64,000 nucleotides of DNA from Lachnospiraceae bacterium (lineage in GTDB: Bacteria > Bacillota > Clostridia > Lachnospirales > Lachnospiraceae), in contig CAJTIR010000017.1 of the NCBI GenBank assembly GCA_910576385.1, forward strand, positions 1-64,000. Direction: 5' to 3'. The notes beneath the pieces were generated by a model that worked only from the letters and a program-made list of their open reading frames with translations, did no database searches and was not told where the DNA came from. Position numbers and translations under genes: made by a program. Below are positions 35,552 to 43,599 of this stretch, piece after piece; position 1 is the stretch's first letter, and each line of letters starts with the position of its first letter.

Positions 35552-36449
35552 GTTCCAGAAATATGGTGTGATGAAATTTATCGGACATTTGGATATGATG
35601 CGGTATTTTCAGAAAGCAATTCGGCGGGCAGGGATTGATATTGCATACTCAGAAGGTTACAGCCCGCATCAAATCATGTCCTTTGCGGCTCCGCTTGGAG
35701 TTGGCGTTACCAGTGACGGAGAATATTTTGATATTGAGGTAAAGTCGTCGAAATCCAGTCAGGATGCAATTGAGGCACTTAATCAGACTATGGTGGAAGG
35801 GATTCGTGTGCTGGAGTATAAAAGACTGCCAGATACCGCCAAAACTGCCATGTCATTGGTGTCTGCCGCAAGTTATCTAATTTATGTAAAATCAGGTTAT
35901 GAAGCTCTGGCCGCTTCTATAGAGGGACTTCAGGCAAAAGTGGAAGCATTTTATCAAGAGCAGGATGAAATTAATATTGTAAAACAGACGAAAAAACAAG
36001 AAATTAACATGAACTTAAAGCCCTTAATCTATGAGATGAAGGCATTAAACTTGAAGGATTTGCAGCATTTACATGAAGTTCAAGTAGAAAATCCAGAGAT
36101 ACTAGCTTCTTGCTGCAATCAATTTTTAGAACAAGAAGAGACGATACACAGTCTTTCCGTACCGGCATTATATTTAAAAGTATGTACTGGAAGTGCAGAT
36201 AATGTAAAGCCTGAATTGGTGCTGGAGGCGTTCTGCCAATTTCACGGTTTGCCCTATGAGCCTTTCGGCTTGCAAATTCATCGTCTGGAGGTTTACGCGA
36301 AGGCGGATGAGATTCCCGTTAAGGGAGAGAAAGAACGTCAGCAATATCAACAATTTCTTGATCATTGGAAAAAGAAATGTCTGCAGCAAGGAAGACCGTT
36401 TCCTGTATTTTTGACTTTAGGAGAACTTGGAGAAGAGATGGAAGGATAA
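35535..36449 (+). CDS. TIGR03936 family (DUF2344) radical SAM-associated protein
   Basis: About 304 residues, starting at TTG with AGGAGGTG six bases upstream (NIRIKFQKYGVMKFIGHLDM). The motifs RYFQKAIRRAGIDIAYSEGY and SPHQIMSFAAPLGVGV are family hallmarks. The start overlaps the preceding radical SAM gene by 17 bp, a sign of tight coupling. In cyanobacteria and others the two are fused, so they probably form one enzyme. The frame extends upstream, but that part is the shadow of the radical SAM gene. Substrate unknown. Confidence 0.9.
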   Translation: MNIRIKFQKYGVMKFIGHLDMMRYFQKAIRRAGIDIAYSEGYSPHQIMSFAAPLGVGVTSDGEYFDIEVKSSKSSQDAIEALNQTMVEGIRVLEYKRLPDTAKTAMSLVSAASYLIYVKSGYEALAASIEGLQAKVEAFYQEQDEINIVKQTKKQEINMNLKPLIYEMKALNLKDLQHLHEVQVENPEILASCCNQFLEQEETIHSLSVPALYLKVCTGSADNVKPELVLEAFCQFHGLPYEPFGLQIHRLEVYAKADEIPVKGEKERQQYQQFLDHWKKKCLQQGRPFPVFLTLGELGEEMEG

Positions 36450-36517
36450 TGATTGAATCTAAAATTGCTTCTGTGTTGTAAGTTATATGTGGAAACAGGA
36501 AATATGGATGGAAAAAT

Positions 36518-37708
36518 ATGGAAACTACATTTTTGGTAACAAAACTGATTCGAGATCAAAGAACTTATATAGCTACAGCGCTCTATCAAGAGCGAAAATT
36601 GTTAGAAATTTCTCTGGATTCTCAGCAGGAAGAAAGTATTTTAGGAAACATTTATGTGGGCAGAGTAAAAGATATTGTGAAAAACTTAAACGCAGCTTTT
36701 ATTGAGATTGCGCCTGGTGTTCCTTGTTATTATGGGTTGGAGAATTTAAAAAGTCCTTTGTATGTGAAAAAAATTAATAGTCCTAGAATGGTACAAGGAG
36801 ATGAAGTGGTAGTTCAGGTGGTTCGTGAGAAGAGTAAGGGAAAGCCGCCTAGGGTCAGTACCAACCTTACATTTACTGGAAAATATCTAGTATTGACCAG
36901 TGAAAATACAACGGTTGGGTTTTCAAAAAAACTTGATTTTGAGACTAAAAATAGATTGAAGAGTACCTTGAATTTTGAAAAGATGCGAGAATTTGGAGTA
37001 ATTGTGCGCACAAATGCAGCTTTCGCATCTATAGATGAAATTTTAGCTGAATATCATGTTCTCAAGCAAGAATATCTTCAGATTAAGGAAACTTTTTTAC
37101 ATCGTACGGTATTTAGCTGTCTTAGGAAACGAATGTCAGAATATCTTTGCAGCCTGCAAAATCTCAGTCAGGAACAGCTTAATACGATTATCACTGATGA
37201 TTTAGTAATTTATGAGCAAATTCGGGATTATTTACAGGAATTTCAACCTGAAAACAGTCAAAAACTTAGATTATATGAAGATAAGTTAATCAGCCTTAAT
37301 AAGCTTTACAGCCTGGATATCCGTCTGCAGGAAGCCTTGCAGGAACGGGTATGGTTAAAATCTGGGGGGTATCTAGTAATTCAGCCTACAGAAGCGCTCA
37401 CGGTTATTGATGTAAACTCAGGAAAAAGTATTGCCAAAAAACAAGCGCAGGAACATTATCTTAAGATTAATCTGGAAGCTGCCGAGGAGATTGCCCACCA
37501 GCTTCGGTTGAGAAATCTTTCTGGTATTATTATCATAGATTTTATTGATATGAAATCAGACGAAGATAACGATACATTGATGAAAAGTTTGCGCGCCTAC
37601 GTCCGTAAAGATTGCGTGCGTGTTCAGGTAGTGGATATGACAAAGCTCCATCTGGTGGAGCTAACCCGAAAAAAAATAAAGAAATCTTTAAAGGAACAGT
37701 TGACATAA
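36518..37708 (+). CDS. rng: Ribonuclease E/G family protein, lacking the zinc-link
   Basis: A 396-residue RNase E/G-type endoribonuclease acting on 5'-monophosphorylated RNA. An S1 domain is split by a 5'-sensor (LGNIYVGRVKDIVKNLNAAF). The catalytic Asp pair lies in TVIDVNSGK and IIIDFIDM. The protein ends at VDMTKLHLVELTRKKIKKSL, exactly before the CPxCxGxG zinc-link that allows tetramer formation in RNase G/E. Hence the oligomeric state may differ. The gene lies between TIGR03936 and the L21 operon, whose promoter overlaps its 3' end. Confidence 0.88.
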   Translation: METTFLVTKLIRDQRTYIATALYQERKLLEISLDSQQEESILGNIYVGRVKDIVKNLNAAFIEIAPGVPCYYGLENLKSPLYVKKINSPRMVQGDEVVVQVVREKSKGKPPRVSTNLTFTGKYLVLTSENTTVGFSKKLDFETKNRLKSTLNFEKMREFGVIVRTNAAFASIDEILAEYHVLKQEYLQIKETFLHRTVFSCLRKRMSEYLCSLQNLSQEQLNTIITDDLVIYEQIRDYLQEFQPENSQKLRLYEDKLISLNKLYSLDIRLQEALQERVWLKSGGYLVIQPTEALTVIDVNSGKSIAKKQAQEHYLKINLEAAEEIAHQLRLRNLSGIIIIDFIDMKSDEDNDTLMKSLRAYVRKDCVRVQVVDMTKLHLVELTRKKIKKSLKEQLT

Positions 37709-37728
37709 TTGGTATTTTGTGCTATTCT
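37700..37728 (+). promoter_or_regulatory. Promoter of the L21-Prp-L27 operon
   Basis: TTGACA at 37700-37705 and TATTCT at 37723-37728 with a 17-bp spacer. The -35 box overlaps the RNase E/G stop codon. Confidence 0.78.
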
Positions 37729-37809
37729 ATATGAGTATGCCGCACAGTGAGGTTGAAGTCTGCATAAGCAGCACCGTAACTGGCGAGTAATGATAATAGG
37801 AGGTGCCAT
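37729..37809 (+). ncRNA. L21 leader (autoregulatory ribosomal protein leader)
   Basis: The about 80-nt leader between the promoter and rplU has the hallmarks of the Firmicute L21 leader: GCCGCACAGTGAGGTTGAAG, GCAGCACCGTAACTGGCGAG and then the ribosome-binding site AGGAGGTG at the base of a stem. In the known class the L21 protein binds this leader to limit its own synthesis. The call is from recognition of the pattern. Confidence 0.7.
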
Positions 37810-38115
37810 ATGTACGCAATTATAGCAACAGGTGGTAAGCAGTACAAAGTATCTGAAGGCGATATCATTACCATTGAAAAGCTTGGTGTGGAAGCTGGTG
37901 AGAAAGTTACTTTTGATGACGTGTTAGCAGTAAGTGACGGTTCCTTAAAGGTTGGAGCCGACGCAGCAAACGCAACAGTAGAAGCTTCTGTAGTGGAAAA
38001 CGGAAGAGGAAAAAAAGTAATCGTTTACAAGTATAAGAGAAAAACTGGCTATCACAAAAAGAACGGTCACAGACAGTCCTTTACCAAGGTTAAGATTGAA
38101 AAGATTAATGGCTAA
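37810..38115 (+). CDS. rplU: 50S ribosomal protein L21
   Basis: A 101-residue L21, a large subunit protein contacting 23S rRNA domain VI. It begins [18 protein letters not shown] and ends with [17 protein letters not shown], both highly conserved. It is first of the classical rplU-prp-rpmA operon. Confidence 0.98.
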   Translation: MYAIIATGGKQYKVSEGDIITIEKLGVEAGEKVTFDDVLAVSDGSLKVGADAANATVEASVVENGRGKKVIVYKYKRKTGYHKKNGHRQSFTKVKIEKING

Positions 38116-38131
38116 TCGATAAGGAATTGTT

Positions 38132-38461
38132 ATGGTGACAATAACGATTTATGAAAACCAGAACAAGGAATATACAGCGTTTCGTTGTATGGGACATGCT
38201 GAATATGCTGTTTTAGGAGAAGATATTGTATGCGCCGCTGTCTCTGTGTTGGTAATCAATACCATCAATTCCGTGGAACATCTTGTTTCAGATACATTTG
38301 AATTGGCAACAGATCAAGAGAGTGGTTTGATTGATTTTTCTTTGCAGGAAGGCTATTCTAAAGAATCGCTTTTGTTAATCCGTTCTCTGGTTTTAGGCTT
38401 ACAGGGAATACAAAAAAATTACGGAACTGAATATATAATGCTTAAATTCGAGGAGGTGTAA
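38132..38461 (+). CDS. prp: Ribosomal-processing cysteine protease Prp
   Basis: A 109-residue cysteine protease that removes the N-terminal extension of L27. His in RCMGHAEYA and Cys in EDIVCAAVSVLVINTINSVE are the catalytic pair. Its gene lies between L21 and L27, as in all Firmicutes with extended L27. The L27 encoded next has the cleavage sequence LQFF-AHKKG. It is cotranscribed with both ribosomal genes (17-bp and 3-bp gaps). Confidence 0.96.
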   Translation: MVTITIYENQNKEYTAFRCMGHAEYAVLGEDIVCAAVSVLVINTINSVEHLVSDTFELATDQESGLIDFSLQEGYSKESLLLIRSLVLGLQGIQKNYGTEYIMLKFEEV

Positions 38462-38464
38462 AGC

Positions 38465-38755
38465 ATGTTGAATATGAACCTTCAATTTTTCGCACATAAA
38501 AAGGGAGTTGGTTCTACCAAGAATGGTAGAGATTCTGAATCCAAGAGATTGGGTGCGAAGAGAGCTGACGGACAGTTTGTAAAAGCTGGAAATATTTTAT
38601 ACAGACAGCGTGGAACTAAGATTCATCCCGGTGTAAATGTAGGAATCGGCGGTGATGATACCTTATTTGCCAAAGTTGATGGTGTACTGAGGTTTGAGAG
38701 AAAAGGAAGAGACAAAAAACAGGCTTCTGTATATCCCGTAGCAAGCAACGAATAA
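38465..38755 (+). CDS. rpmA: 50S ribosomal protein L27 with cleaved N-terminal extension
   Basis: A 96-residue L27. The first residues MLNMNLQFF are the extension that Prp must remove; mature L27 starts [20 protein letters not shown], whose N-terminus reaches the peptidyl transferase centre. Without cleavage, ribosomes are defective in the Staphylococcus model. Strong AGGAGGTG site before the ATG. Confidence 0.98.
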   Translation: MLNMNLQFFAHKKGVGSTKNGRDSESKRLGAKRADGQFVKAGNILYRQRGTKIHPGVNVGIGGDDTLFAKVDGVLRFERKGRDKKQASVYPVASNE

Positions 38756-38774
38756 GACAAGATTTCATACGACT

Positions 38775-38812
38775 GATAGACTCGGCTGAATGGTCGGGTC
38801 TATTCTATATTA
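38775..38812 (+). terminator. Terminator of the L21-Prp-L27 operon
   Basis: Stem TAGACTCG / CGGGTCTA (one G-T pair) with a 10-nt loop, followed by TTCTATATTATT. It lies 20 bp past the L27 stop. Confidence 0.7.
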
Positions 38813-38894
38813 TTAAGGGAATAAAGCCTGGTGGCATTTTATTTAAGAACATTGTCAGTGTTTTTGCTGCGGGCAGACATAGGAAGGAGTTTAA

Positions 38895-40181
38895 ATGTTT
38901 GCAGATAACGCAAAAATTATTTTAAAATCAGGAAAAGGCGGAGATGGTCATGTGTCTTTTCGCCGTGAAAAATATGTACCAAACGGAGGGCCTGACGGCG
39001 GAGATGGCGGCCGTGGAGGGGATTTGATTTTTCAAATAGATCCTGGTTTAAACACCCTGACGGCTTTCCGCCATAAGCGCAAATATGCGGCTGGTAATGG
39101 AGAAGAGGGCGGTAAGCGAAATTGTCATGGAAAAAAGGGAGAAGACCTTATTGTTAAGGTTCCGGCGGGGACAATTATAAGAGATGCTGAATCTGGCAAG
39201 GTGATTGCAGATCTGTCTGGGGATAATACCAGACAAGTGATTTTGCAAGGCGGAAAAGGCGGACTTGGCAATCAACATTTTGCAACTTCTACTATGCAGG
39301 CACCTAAATATGCGCAGCCGGGACAACCAGGAATGGAACTTGAAGTGGAGCTTGAACTTAAGGTAATTGCAGATGTTGGGCTGGTTGGATTTCCAAATGT
39401 TGGAAAGTCTACTTTACTTTCCCGCGTCACAAATGCACGTCCTAAGATAGCCAATTATCATTTTACGACCTTAAGTCCCAATCTAGGAGTAGTAGATTTG
39501 GAAGGCGGCGCTGGATTTGTAATTGCAGATATTCCAGGGCTGATCGAAGGTGCTTCTGAAGGCGTCGGTTTAGGACATGATTTCTTAAGGCATATTGAAC
39601 GTACCAAAGTAATGATTCATATGGTTGACGCTGCTTCTGTGGAAGGACGTGACCCGATTGCAGATATCTATGCGATCAACAAGGAATTGGAGACCTTTAA
39701 TCCAGAACTGTTGAACAAACCTCAAGTAATTGCTGCCAATAAGATTGATGCTATTTATGATGAATCGCAAAGTGCTTTGCCTGACTTAAAGCAGGAATTT
39801 GAACCAAAAGGGATTCAGGTTTATCCTATCTCCGCAGTCAGTGGTCAAGGTTTGAAAGAATTATTGTACCATGTCAATCAATTGTTGTCACAAGTGAAGG
39901 ATGATCCGATTGTCTATGAGCAGGAATTTTTCCCAGAAATGGCAATGTTTCGGGAAGAAGCCTATACTGTGGAATATGATGAGAAAGATCAAGTTTATCT
40001 TGTGGAAGGTCCCAAAATTGAAAAAATGTTAGGTTATACCAACATTGACTCTGAAAAAGGATTTCTCTTTTTCCAAAAATTTCTGCGAGAACAGGGAATC
40101 TTGGAAGATTTGGAGAAAAAGGGCATCGTTGAGGGAGATACCGTTCGCATGTACGGATTGGAATTTGATTATTATAAATAA
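38895..40181 (+). CDS. obgE: GTPase ObgE/CgtA
   Basis: A 428-residue Obg GTPase acting in 50S assembly, stress control and, in Bacillus, sporulation entry. The Gly-rich N-terminal Obg fold (GKGGDGHVSFRREKYVPNGG, then PDGGDGGRGG) is followed by G1 GFPNVGKST, G3 DIPGLIEG, G4 ANKID and the C-terminal OCT domain (about 345-428). An AGGAAGGAG site precedes the start. It begins the obgE-yhbY-nadD-yqeK-rsfS series conserved in Firmicutes. Confidence 0.97.
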   Translation: MFADNAKIILKSGKGGDGHVSFRREKYVPNGGPDGGDGGRGGDLIFQIDPGLNTLTAFRHKRKYAAGNGEEGGKRNCHGKKGEDLIVKVPAGTIIRDAESGKVIADLSGDNTRQVILQGGKGGLGNQHFATSTMQAPKYAQPGQPGMELEVELELKVIADVGLVGFPNVGKSTLLSRVTNARPKIANYHFTTLSPNLGVVDLEGGAGFVIADIPGLIEGASEGVGLGHDFLRHIERTKVMIHMVDAASVEGRDPIADIYAINKELETFNPELLNKPQVIAANKIDAIYDESQSALPDLKQEFEPKGIQVYPISAVSGQGLKELLYHVNQLLSQVKDDPIVYEQEFFPEMAMFREEAYTVEYDEKDQVYLVEGPKIEKMLGYTNIDSEKGFLFFQKFLREQGILEDLEKKGIVEGDTVRMYGLEFDYYK

Positions 40182-40243
40182 TTATTTAGAACCCAACACC
40201 ACAGACATGTGTGAGCCAAGGGTACAAATAAGAAAGGAAAATT

Positions 40244-40543
40244 ATGGCTATGACAAGTAAACAGCGGGCTTATTTAAAAAGCCTTGCCAGCAAAATATCT
40301 CCCATTCTTCAAGTTGGGAAAGCAAGCCTGACGCCCGAATTGATCACCGCAATAGATGAGGCGCTAGAAAAACGTGAATTGATTAAACTTTCTGTATTAA
40401 AGAATTGTTTTGATGATCCGCGTGAATTGGCAGAGACAATTGCTGATCGTTCTCATTCACAGGTAGTTCACGTAATCGGAAAGAAAATTGTATTGTATCG
40501 TCCGGCAAAAAAAGCTCCTAAGATTGAACTTCCGCGACCATAA
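40244..40543 (+). CDS. yhbY: YhbY-type RNA-binding protein (CRM domain)
   Basis: A 99-residue protein with a complete CRM domain: SKQRAYLKSLASKISPILQV, GKASLTPELITAIDEALEKRE and the GxxG-like loop near VIGKKIVLYRP. The E. coli homolog binds pre-50S particles. The start is MAMTSKQR; the second Met at 40250 is an alternative. Confidence 0.94.
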   Translation: MAMTSKQRAYLKSLASKISPILQVGKASLTPELITAIDEALEKRELIKLSVLKNCFDDPRELAETIADRSHSQVVHVIGKKIVLYRPAKKAPKIELPRP

Positions 40544-40555
40544 AGGGCATTCAAA

Positions 40556-41221
40556 ATGGAAACTGAAAAGAAAATTACGCAAACGACAGATAATAGCCTC
40601 AAACGAATGGGGATTTTTGGCGGTACTTTTGATCCTATTCATCATGGACATCTGATGATTGCAGAGAATGCAAGGGAACAATATTCATTGGATCAAGTAT
40701 TGTTTATACCTACAGGACATTCACCGTTAAAGCACAAACAACAGATTACAGATTCTGTCCATCGCTGTGCAATGGTTTCTAAAGCAATTGCTGACAATCC
40801 ACATTTTGCTCTTCACAGGATTGAAGTGCATTCGCAGGAGATCAGTTATACTTTTCGTACCATAGAGATGTTGAAAGAGAATTATAAAAATACCGAATTA
40901 TTTTTTATTCTCGGGGCTGATTCTTTGTTTGATTTTGAATCCTGGAGAAGCCCAGAATTAATTGTCAAAAATTGTAGTATTTTGGCCGCATACCGCGAGC
41001 ATAAACGTCAGGAAGAATTTTTATTGCATCTCTCATATTTAAATGAGAAATATCCTGGGAAATTTCATCCATTAGATACCCCAAATTTGGAGGTTTCCTC
41101 CCATGAGATTCGTCGCAGAGTACAAGAGAAAAAAACAATTCGCTACCTGGTTCCCAAGGTGGTAGAAGATTATATACGGGAGCATGGATTATATCAATCC
41201 GCAATTCCGCGGCAGAGATAG
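40556..41221 (+). CDS. nadD: Nicotinate-nucleotide adenylyltransferase
   Basis: A 221-residue NadD, joining nicotinate mononucleotide and ATP to deamido-NAD. The nucleotidyl-transferase motif GGTFDPIHHGHL (HxGH) is near residue 22; ISYTFRTIEML and the ISSTxxR-type motif VSSHEIRRRV are also present. The first about 16 residues (METEKKITQTTDNSLK) extend beyond the usual start at KRMGIFGG. The gene is followed by yqeK, with a large gap of 320 bp. Confidence 0.95.
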   Translation: METEKKITQTTDNSLKRMGIFGGTFDPIHHGHLMIAENAREQYSLDQVLFIPTGHSPLKHKQQITDSVHRCAMVSKAIADNPHFALHRIEVHSQEISYTFRTIEMLKENYKNTELFFILGADSLFDFESWRSPELIVKNCSILAAYREHKRQEEFLLHLSYLNEKYPGKFHPLDTPNLEVSSHEIRRRVQEKKTIRYLVPKVVEDYIREHGLYQSAIPRQR

Positions 41222-41541
41222 GGTTATCAGATAAATGGTTATCTTTGGTTATTTTGTCCGTTGCAGGCGGGGAAAACTTGAATGAGAGATTAACAATATC
41301 AGATAAAGTAATATAAATAGCTTAAAGTAAAAATATTAAGAAAATTTGCAACTATTCACAATCTTATGGAAATATAAAATCGGACTGTTTAAATTGATTT
41401 AAAGGGGTTGAATTTCTATTTCCATAATGGGTGCCTCAGCCACAGACAAAAGTTTCTTTAGAGGCGTACGACAGCTTAGCGGGTATGTCTTATGGCATGG
41501 GGTGAAAATTATGAAATTATTTAAGGATGCTGGTGAGACAT
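41222..41541. other. Intergenic gap holding copy A of a structured repeat
   Basis: About 320 bases between nadD and yqeK, an uncommon gap inside this normally compact gene series. The first 180 bases are AT-rich without features. The rest (41404-41512) is a copy of a structured element also found at 57423-57541. Confidence 0.6.
41404..41512. repeat. Structured intergenic element, copy A
   Basis: The segment shares ordered blocks with 57423-57541: GGG-TGAA, TATTTCC, GCCTCAG-CACAG, AAAA, GGCGTA, GACAGCTT and TCT-TGGC. Flanking blocks can pair (GCCACAGACA with TGTCTTATGGC), so it could form a long stem-loop in RNA or DNA. No inverted terminal repeat was identified. It could be a repeat of MITE type or a small RNA. 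Confidence 0.55.
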
Positions 41542-42123
41542 ATGAAACGATTAGAAATCGAAAAAAAATTAAAAAAGAAATTGGACAAGTCTCGTTATGT
41601 CCATACATTGGGGGTTATGTATACAGCAGCTTCTTTGGCAATGGCGCATCAGGCAGATATGGAACAGGCCATGTATGCGGGTTTACTCCATGATTGTGCA
41701 AAATGCATTTCCAATGAAGATAAATTAAAACTATGTAAGAAACATAATATTCCCATCACACCATCCGAAAAACGCAGTCCTTTTCTTCTTCATGCGAAGC
41801 TTGGCGCATATTTTGCAAAAAAGAAATATGAGGTGGAGGATCCCGAAATCTTACATGCCATTCAAGTCCATACCACCGGAGAACCAGAAATGAATACATT
41901 GGATAAGATTATCTTTATCGCTGATTACATTGAGCCAAATCGCGAGAAAGCTCCCAATCTCAATAAAATACGAAAACTGGCATATAAAGATCTTGATCAG
42001 GCTTTGCTGCAGATTCTTTCAGATATCTTAGAGTATTTAAAGGAAAAAGGGGGAGAATTAGATCCTTTGACAATGAAGACATATGAGTATTTTCAAAAAG
42101 AGAGAAGAAAATCAGACATTTAA
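41542..42123 (+). CDS. yqeK: YqeK, HD-domain diadenosine tetraphosphatase (symmetrical)
   Basis: About 193 residues. The HD-domain residues are in SRYVHTLGV, the central GLLHDCAKC and IHAIQVHTTG-like histidines, followed by DKIIFIADYIEPNRE. YqeK splits Ap4A into two ADP in Bacillus. ATGs occur at 41527 and 41542; the second has GGTGAG before it and gives the usual N-terminus MKRLEIEKKL. It follows nadD in the conserved order and is 90 bp before rsfS. Confidence 0.92.
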   Translation: MKRLEIEKKLKKKLDKSRYVHTLGVMYTAASLAMAHQADMEQAMYAGLLHDCAKCISNEDKLKLCKKHNIPITPSEKRSPFLLHAKLGAYFAKKKYEVEDPEILHAIQVHTTGEPEMNTLDKIIFIADYIEPNREKAPNLNKIRKLAYKDLDQALLQILSDILEYLKEKGGELDPLTMKTYEYFQKERRKSDI

Positions 42124-42213
42124 TATTCGTGGGAAAACGATGTGTGAGCGCTGACTTAAATCCCATGCAAAATTCGAAAAGAGAGTTTTTAACGTATCGA
42201 AAGGAGTTATCAT

Positions 42214-42570
42214 ATGAGTTTAAATGTTTCACGTGAAATGGCAAAAGTGGCTTGTGGCGCCTTAAGCGAAAAAAAGGCCGAAGAGCTGCGTGTAATTGAT
42301 ATCAGTGAGATTTCTGCGATTGCAGATTATTTTATCATTGCAACTGGAACTAATACTAATCAATTGCAGTCAATGGTAGATGCTGTGGATGAGAAGCTGA
42401 CAGAAGCGGGACACCATGCAAAACAGATTGAGGGAAACCGTAGTTCCAGTTGGATTCTTATGGATTATGGTGATATTATTGTACACCTGTTTTCCAAAGA
42501 AGACCGTCTTTTCTATAATTTAGAGCGAATCTGGACGGATGGAAAGAAAATAGAAGTGGATGAACTGTAA
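42214..42570 (+). CDS. rsfS: Ribosomal silencing factor RsfS
   Basis: A 118-residue RsfS (Iojap family), which binds L14 and blocks subunit joining when nutrients are low. The stretches ALSEKKAEELRVIDISEISA, IADYFIIATGTNTNQ and DIIVHLFSKEDRLFYNLERI are typical. Start follows GAAAGGAG. It ends the obgE-to-rsfS series. Confidence 0.96.
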   Translation: MSLNVSREMAKVACGALSEKKAEELRVIDISEISAIADYFIIATGTNTNQLQSMVDAVDEKLTEAGHHAKQIEGNRSSSWILMDYGDIIVHLFSKEDRLFYNLERIWTDGKKIEVDEL

Positions 42571-42721
42571 TGAATCTTGACGGAAGATGGTTCGTTGTTA
42601 TAAAAGCAGCGATGAGAGAAAAATCAATATGAACCAATAAAATTTTTCTGTTTGAGTGTTTACAAGTGAGAGAAGAATCCATTTAGAATAAATATTTTTC
42701 AAATCATTGCTAATATTTTAA

Positions 42722-42772
42722 AGATGGTGCGCGGTCTGTTTTTGCAGTGTCTATACCGCGCATTTGCCATCT
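42722..42772. terminator. Hairpin between rsfS and the convergent NADAR gene
   Basis: Stem AGATGG-TGCGCGGT / ACCGCGCA-CCATCT with a short bulge and a 19-nt loop. It lies between convergent genes and can serve both, although no strong T-run follows on either side. Confidence 0.55.
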
Positions 42773-42815
42773 GATATAATAAATATTTAATTCTTTATGT
42801 GATCGTTATGAAAAT

Positions 42816-43310
42816 TTAATGAATATTTTTTTGTTTCAGCATTGTACGCACCCTCATTAAAGAAAAACCTAATAAGTTTTGGCCTTTCCACTCATTCAAA
42901 TCAAATCGCCTCTCGTCTTTCATCGAAAGGCCGATTCCCCATATTTTATCCTGAACCGCGCATTCTGCTAATTTATATTCTTGTGTAGCCAAAAGTTTGT
43001 CTCTTAATTCAATATTTTGTTGAAATTTTTCAAGTAATCCCTGATAAACAATGAGCTGCCGCATACCATTCCACAATATATCTTCATAGTTTTTGACGCG
43101 CCTTCCGAATGCTTTGATTTTTCCTGCATTAGTTGTATTTAATATTTGCCCTGCAATCTCCATATCATCAAAAAGTAATGCTTTTTGGTACATCATATAT
43201 TGTTCCATAGAAGAATATAGAATACCATTCACAAAAAAATCTGAGAGATACCAATTGCTTAAATATCCATTTATTTCATCAGGATTATGAAAACATATAA
43301 TCTTTTCCAT
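42816..43310 (-). CDS. NADAR family protein (YbiA-like N-glycosidase)
   Basis: About 164 residues of the NADAR (DUF1768) superfamily, members of which cleave N-glycosidic bonds in damaged riboflavin precursors or remove ADP-ribose from guanine bases. Visible blocks are NPDEINGYLSNWYLSDFFVN, YSSMEQYMMYQKALLFDD, GRRVKNYEDILWNGMR and KIWGIGLSMKDERRFD. The frame opens at 43343, but MEKIICFHNPDE at 43310 is the usual start. It is encoded between rsfS and lexA without an operon partner. The nearby DarT-like toxin expected for the antitoxin type is not present in the window. Confidence 0.87.
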   Translation of the reverse strand: MEKIICFHNPDEINGYLSNWYLSDFFVNGILYSSMEQYMMYQKALLFDDMEIAGQILNTTNAGKIKAFGRRVKNYEDILWNGMRQLIVYQGLLEKFQQNIELRDKLLATQEYKLAECAVQDKIWGIGLSMKDERRFDLNEWKGQNLLGFSLMRVRTMLKQKNIH

Positions 43311-43395
43311 GATTTTTCTACCTACAATCTTGGTTTTTATCATACATTACTGTAATTTATACGATTCCTTTACTGAGCACACCAATTCTGAAAGA

Positions 43396-43592
43396 GAGGG
43401 GGCTGTCGCACTAACATAAATTACAATTTATAGAGTCGTTCAAAAGGTTTACATTGCAGAGCAATGCAAACAATATGCATAAAAATCATTCTGGGAAGCT
43501 AGCTTCCCAAGATAATTTTTGTGCATTCTGTCTTTGCCGCTTTAGCGGCAAGACCTTTTGAACGAGCGAAGATATTACTGCGACACCCCCCC
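43396..43592. repeat. GCTGTCGCACTAA hairpin interrupted by a 130-bp insertion
   Basis: The left arm GGGGGCTGTCGCACTAACAT (43398-43416) and the right arm region TTACTGCGACACCCCCC (43575-43591) correspond to the hairpin at 22915-22964, whose loop is only 14 nt. Here the loop contains the element 43436-43565. It lies next to the lexA stop. Confidence 0.65.
43436..43565. mobile_element. MITE-like element with 13-bp terminal inverted repeats
   Basis: Perfect 13-bp terminal repeats TCGTTCAAAAGGT (43436-43448) and ACCTTTTGAACGA (43553-43565). Inside are a long imperfect hairpin centred on GGGAAGCTAGCTTCCC with arms ATGCATAAAAAT and ATTTTTGTGCAT, and a small hairpin TTGCCGCTTTAGCGGCAA. There is no coding capacity. 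It sits in the loop of the outer hairpin. A clear target duplication was not seen. Confidence 0.7.
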
Positions 43593-43599
43593 AAAAAAA

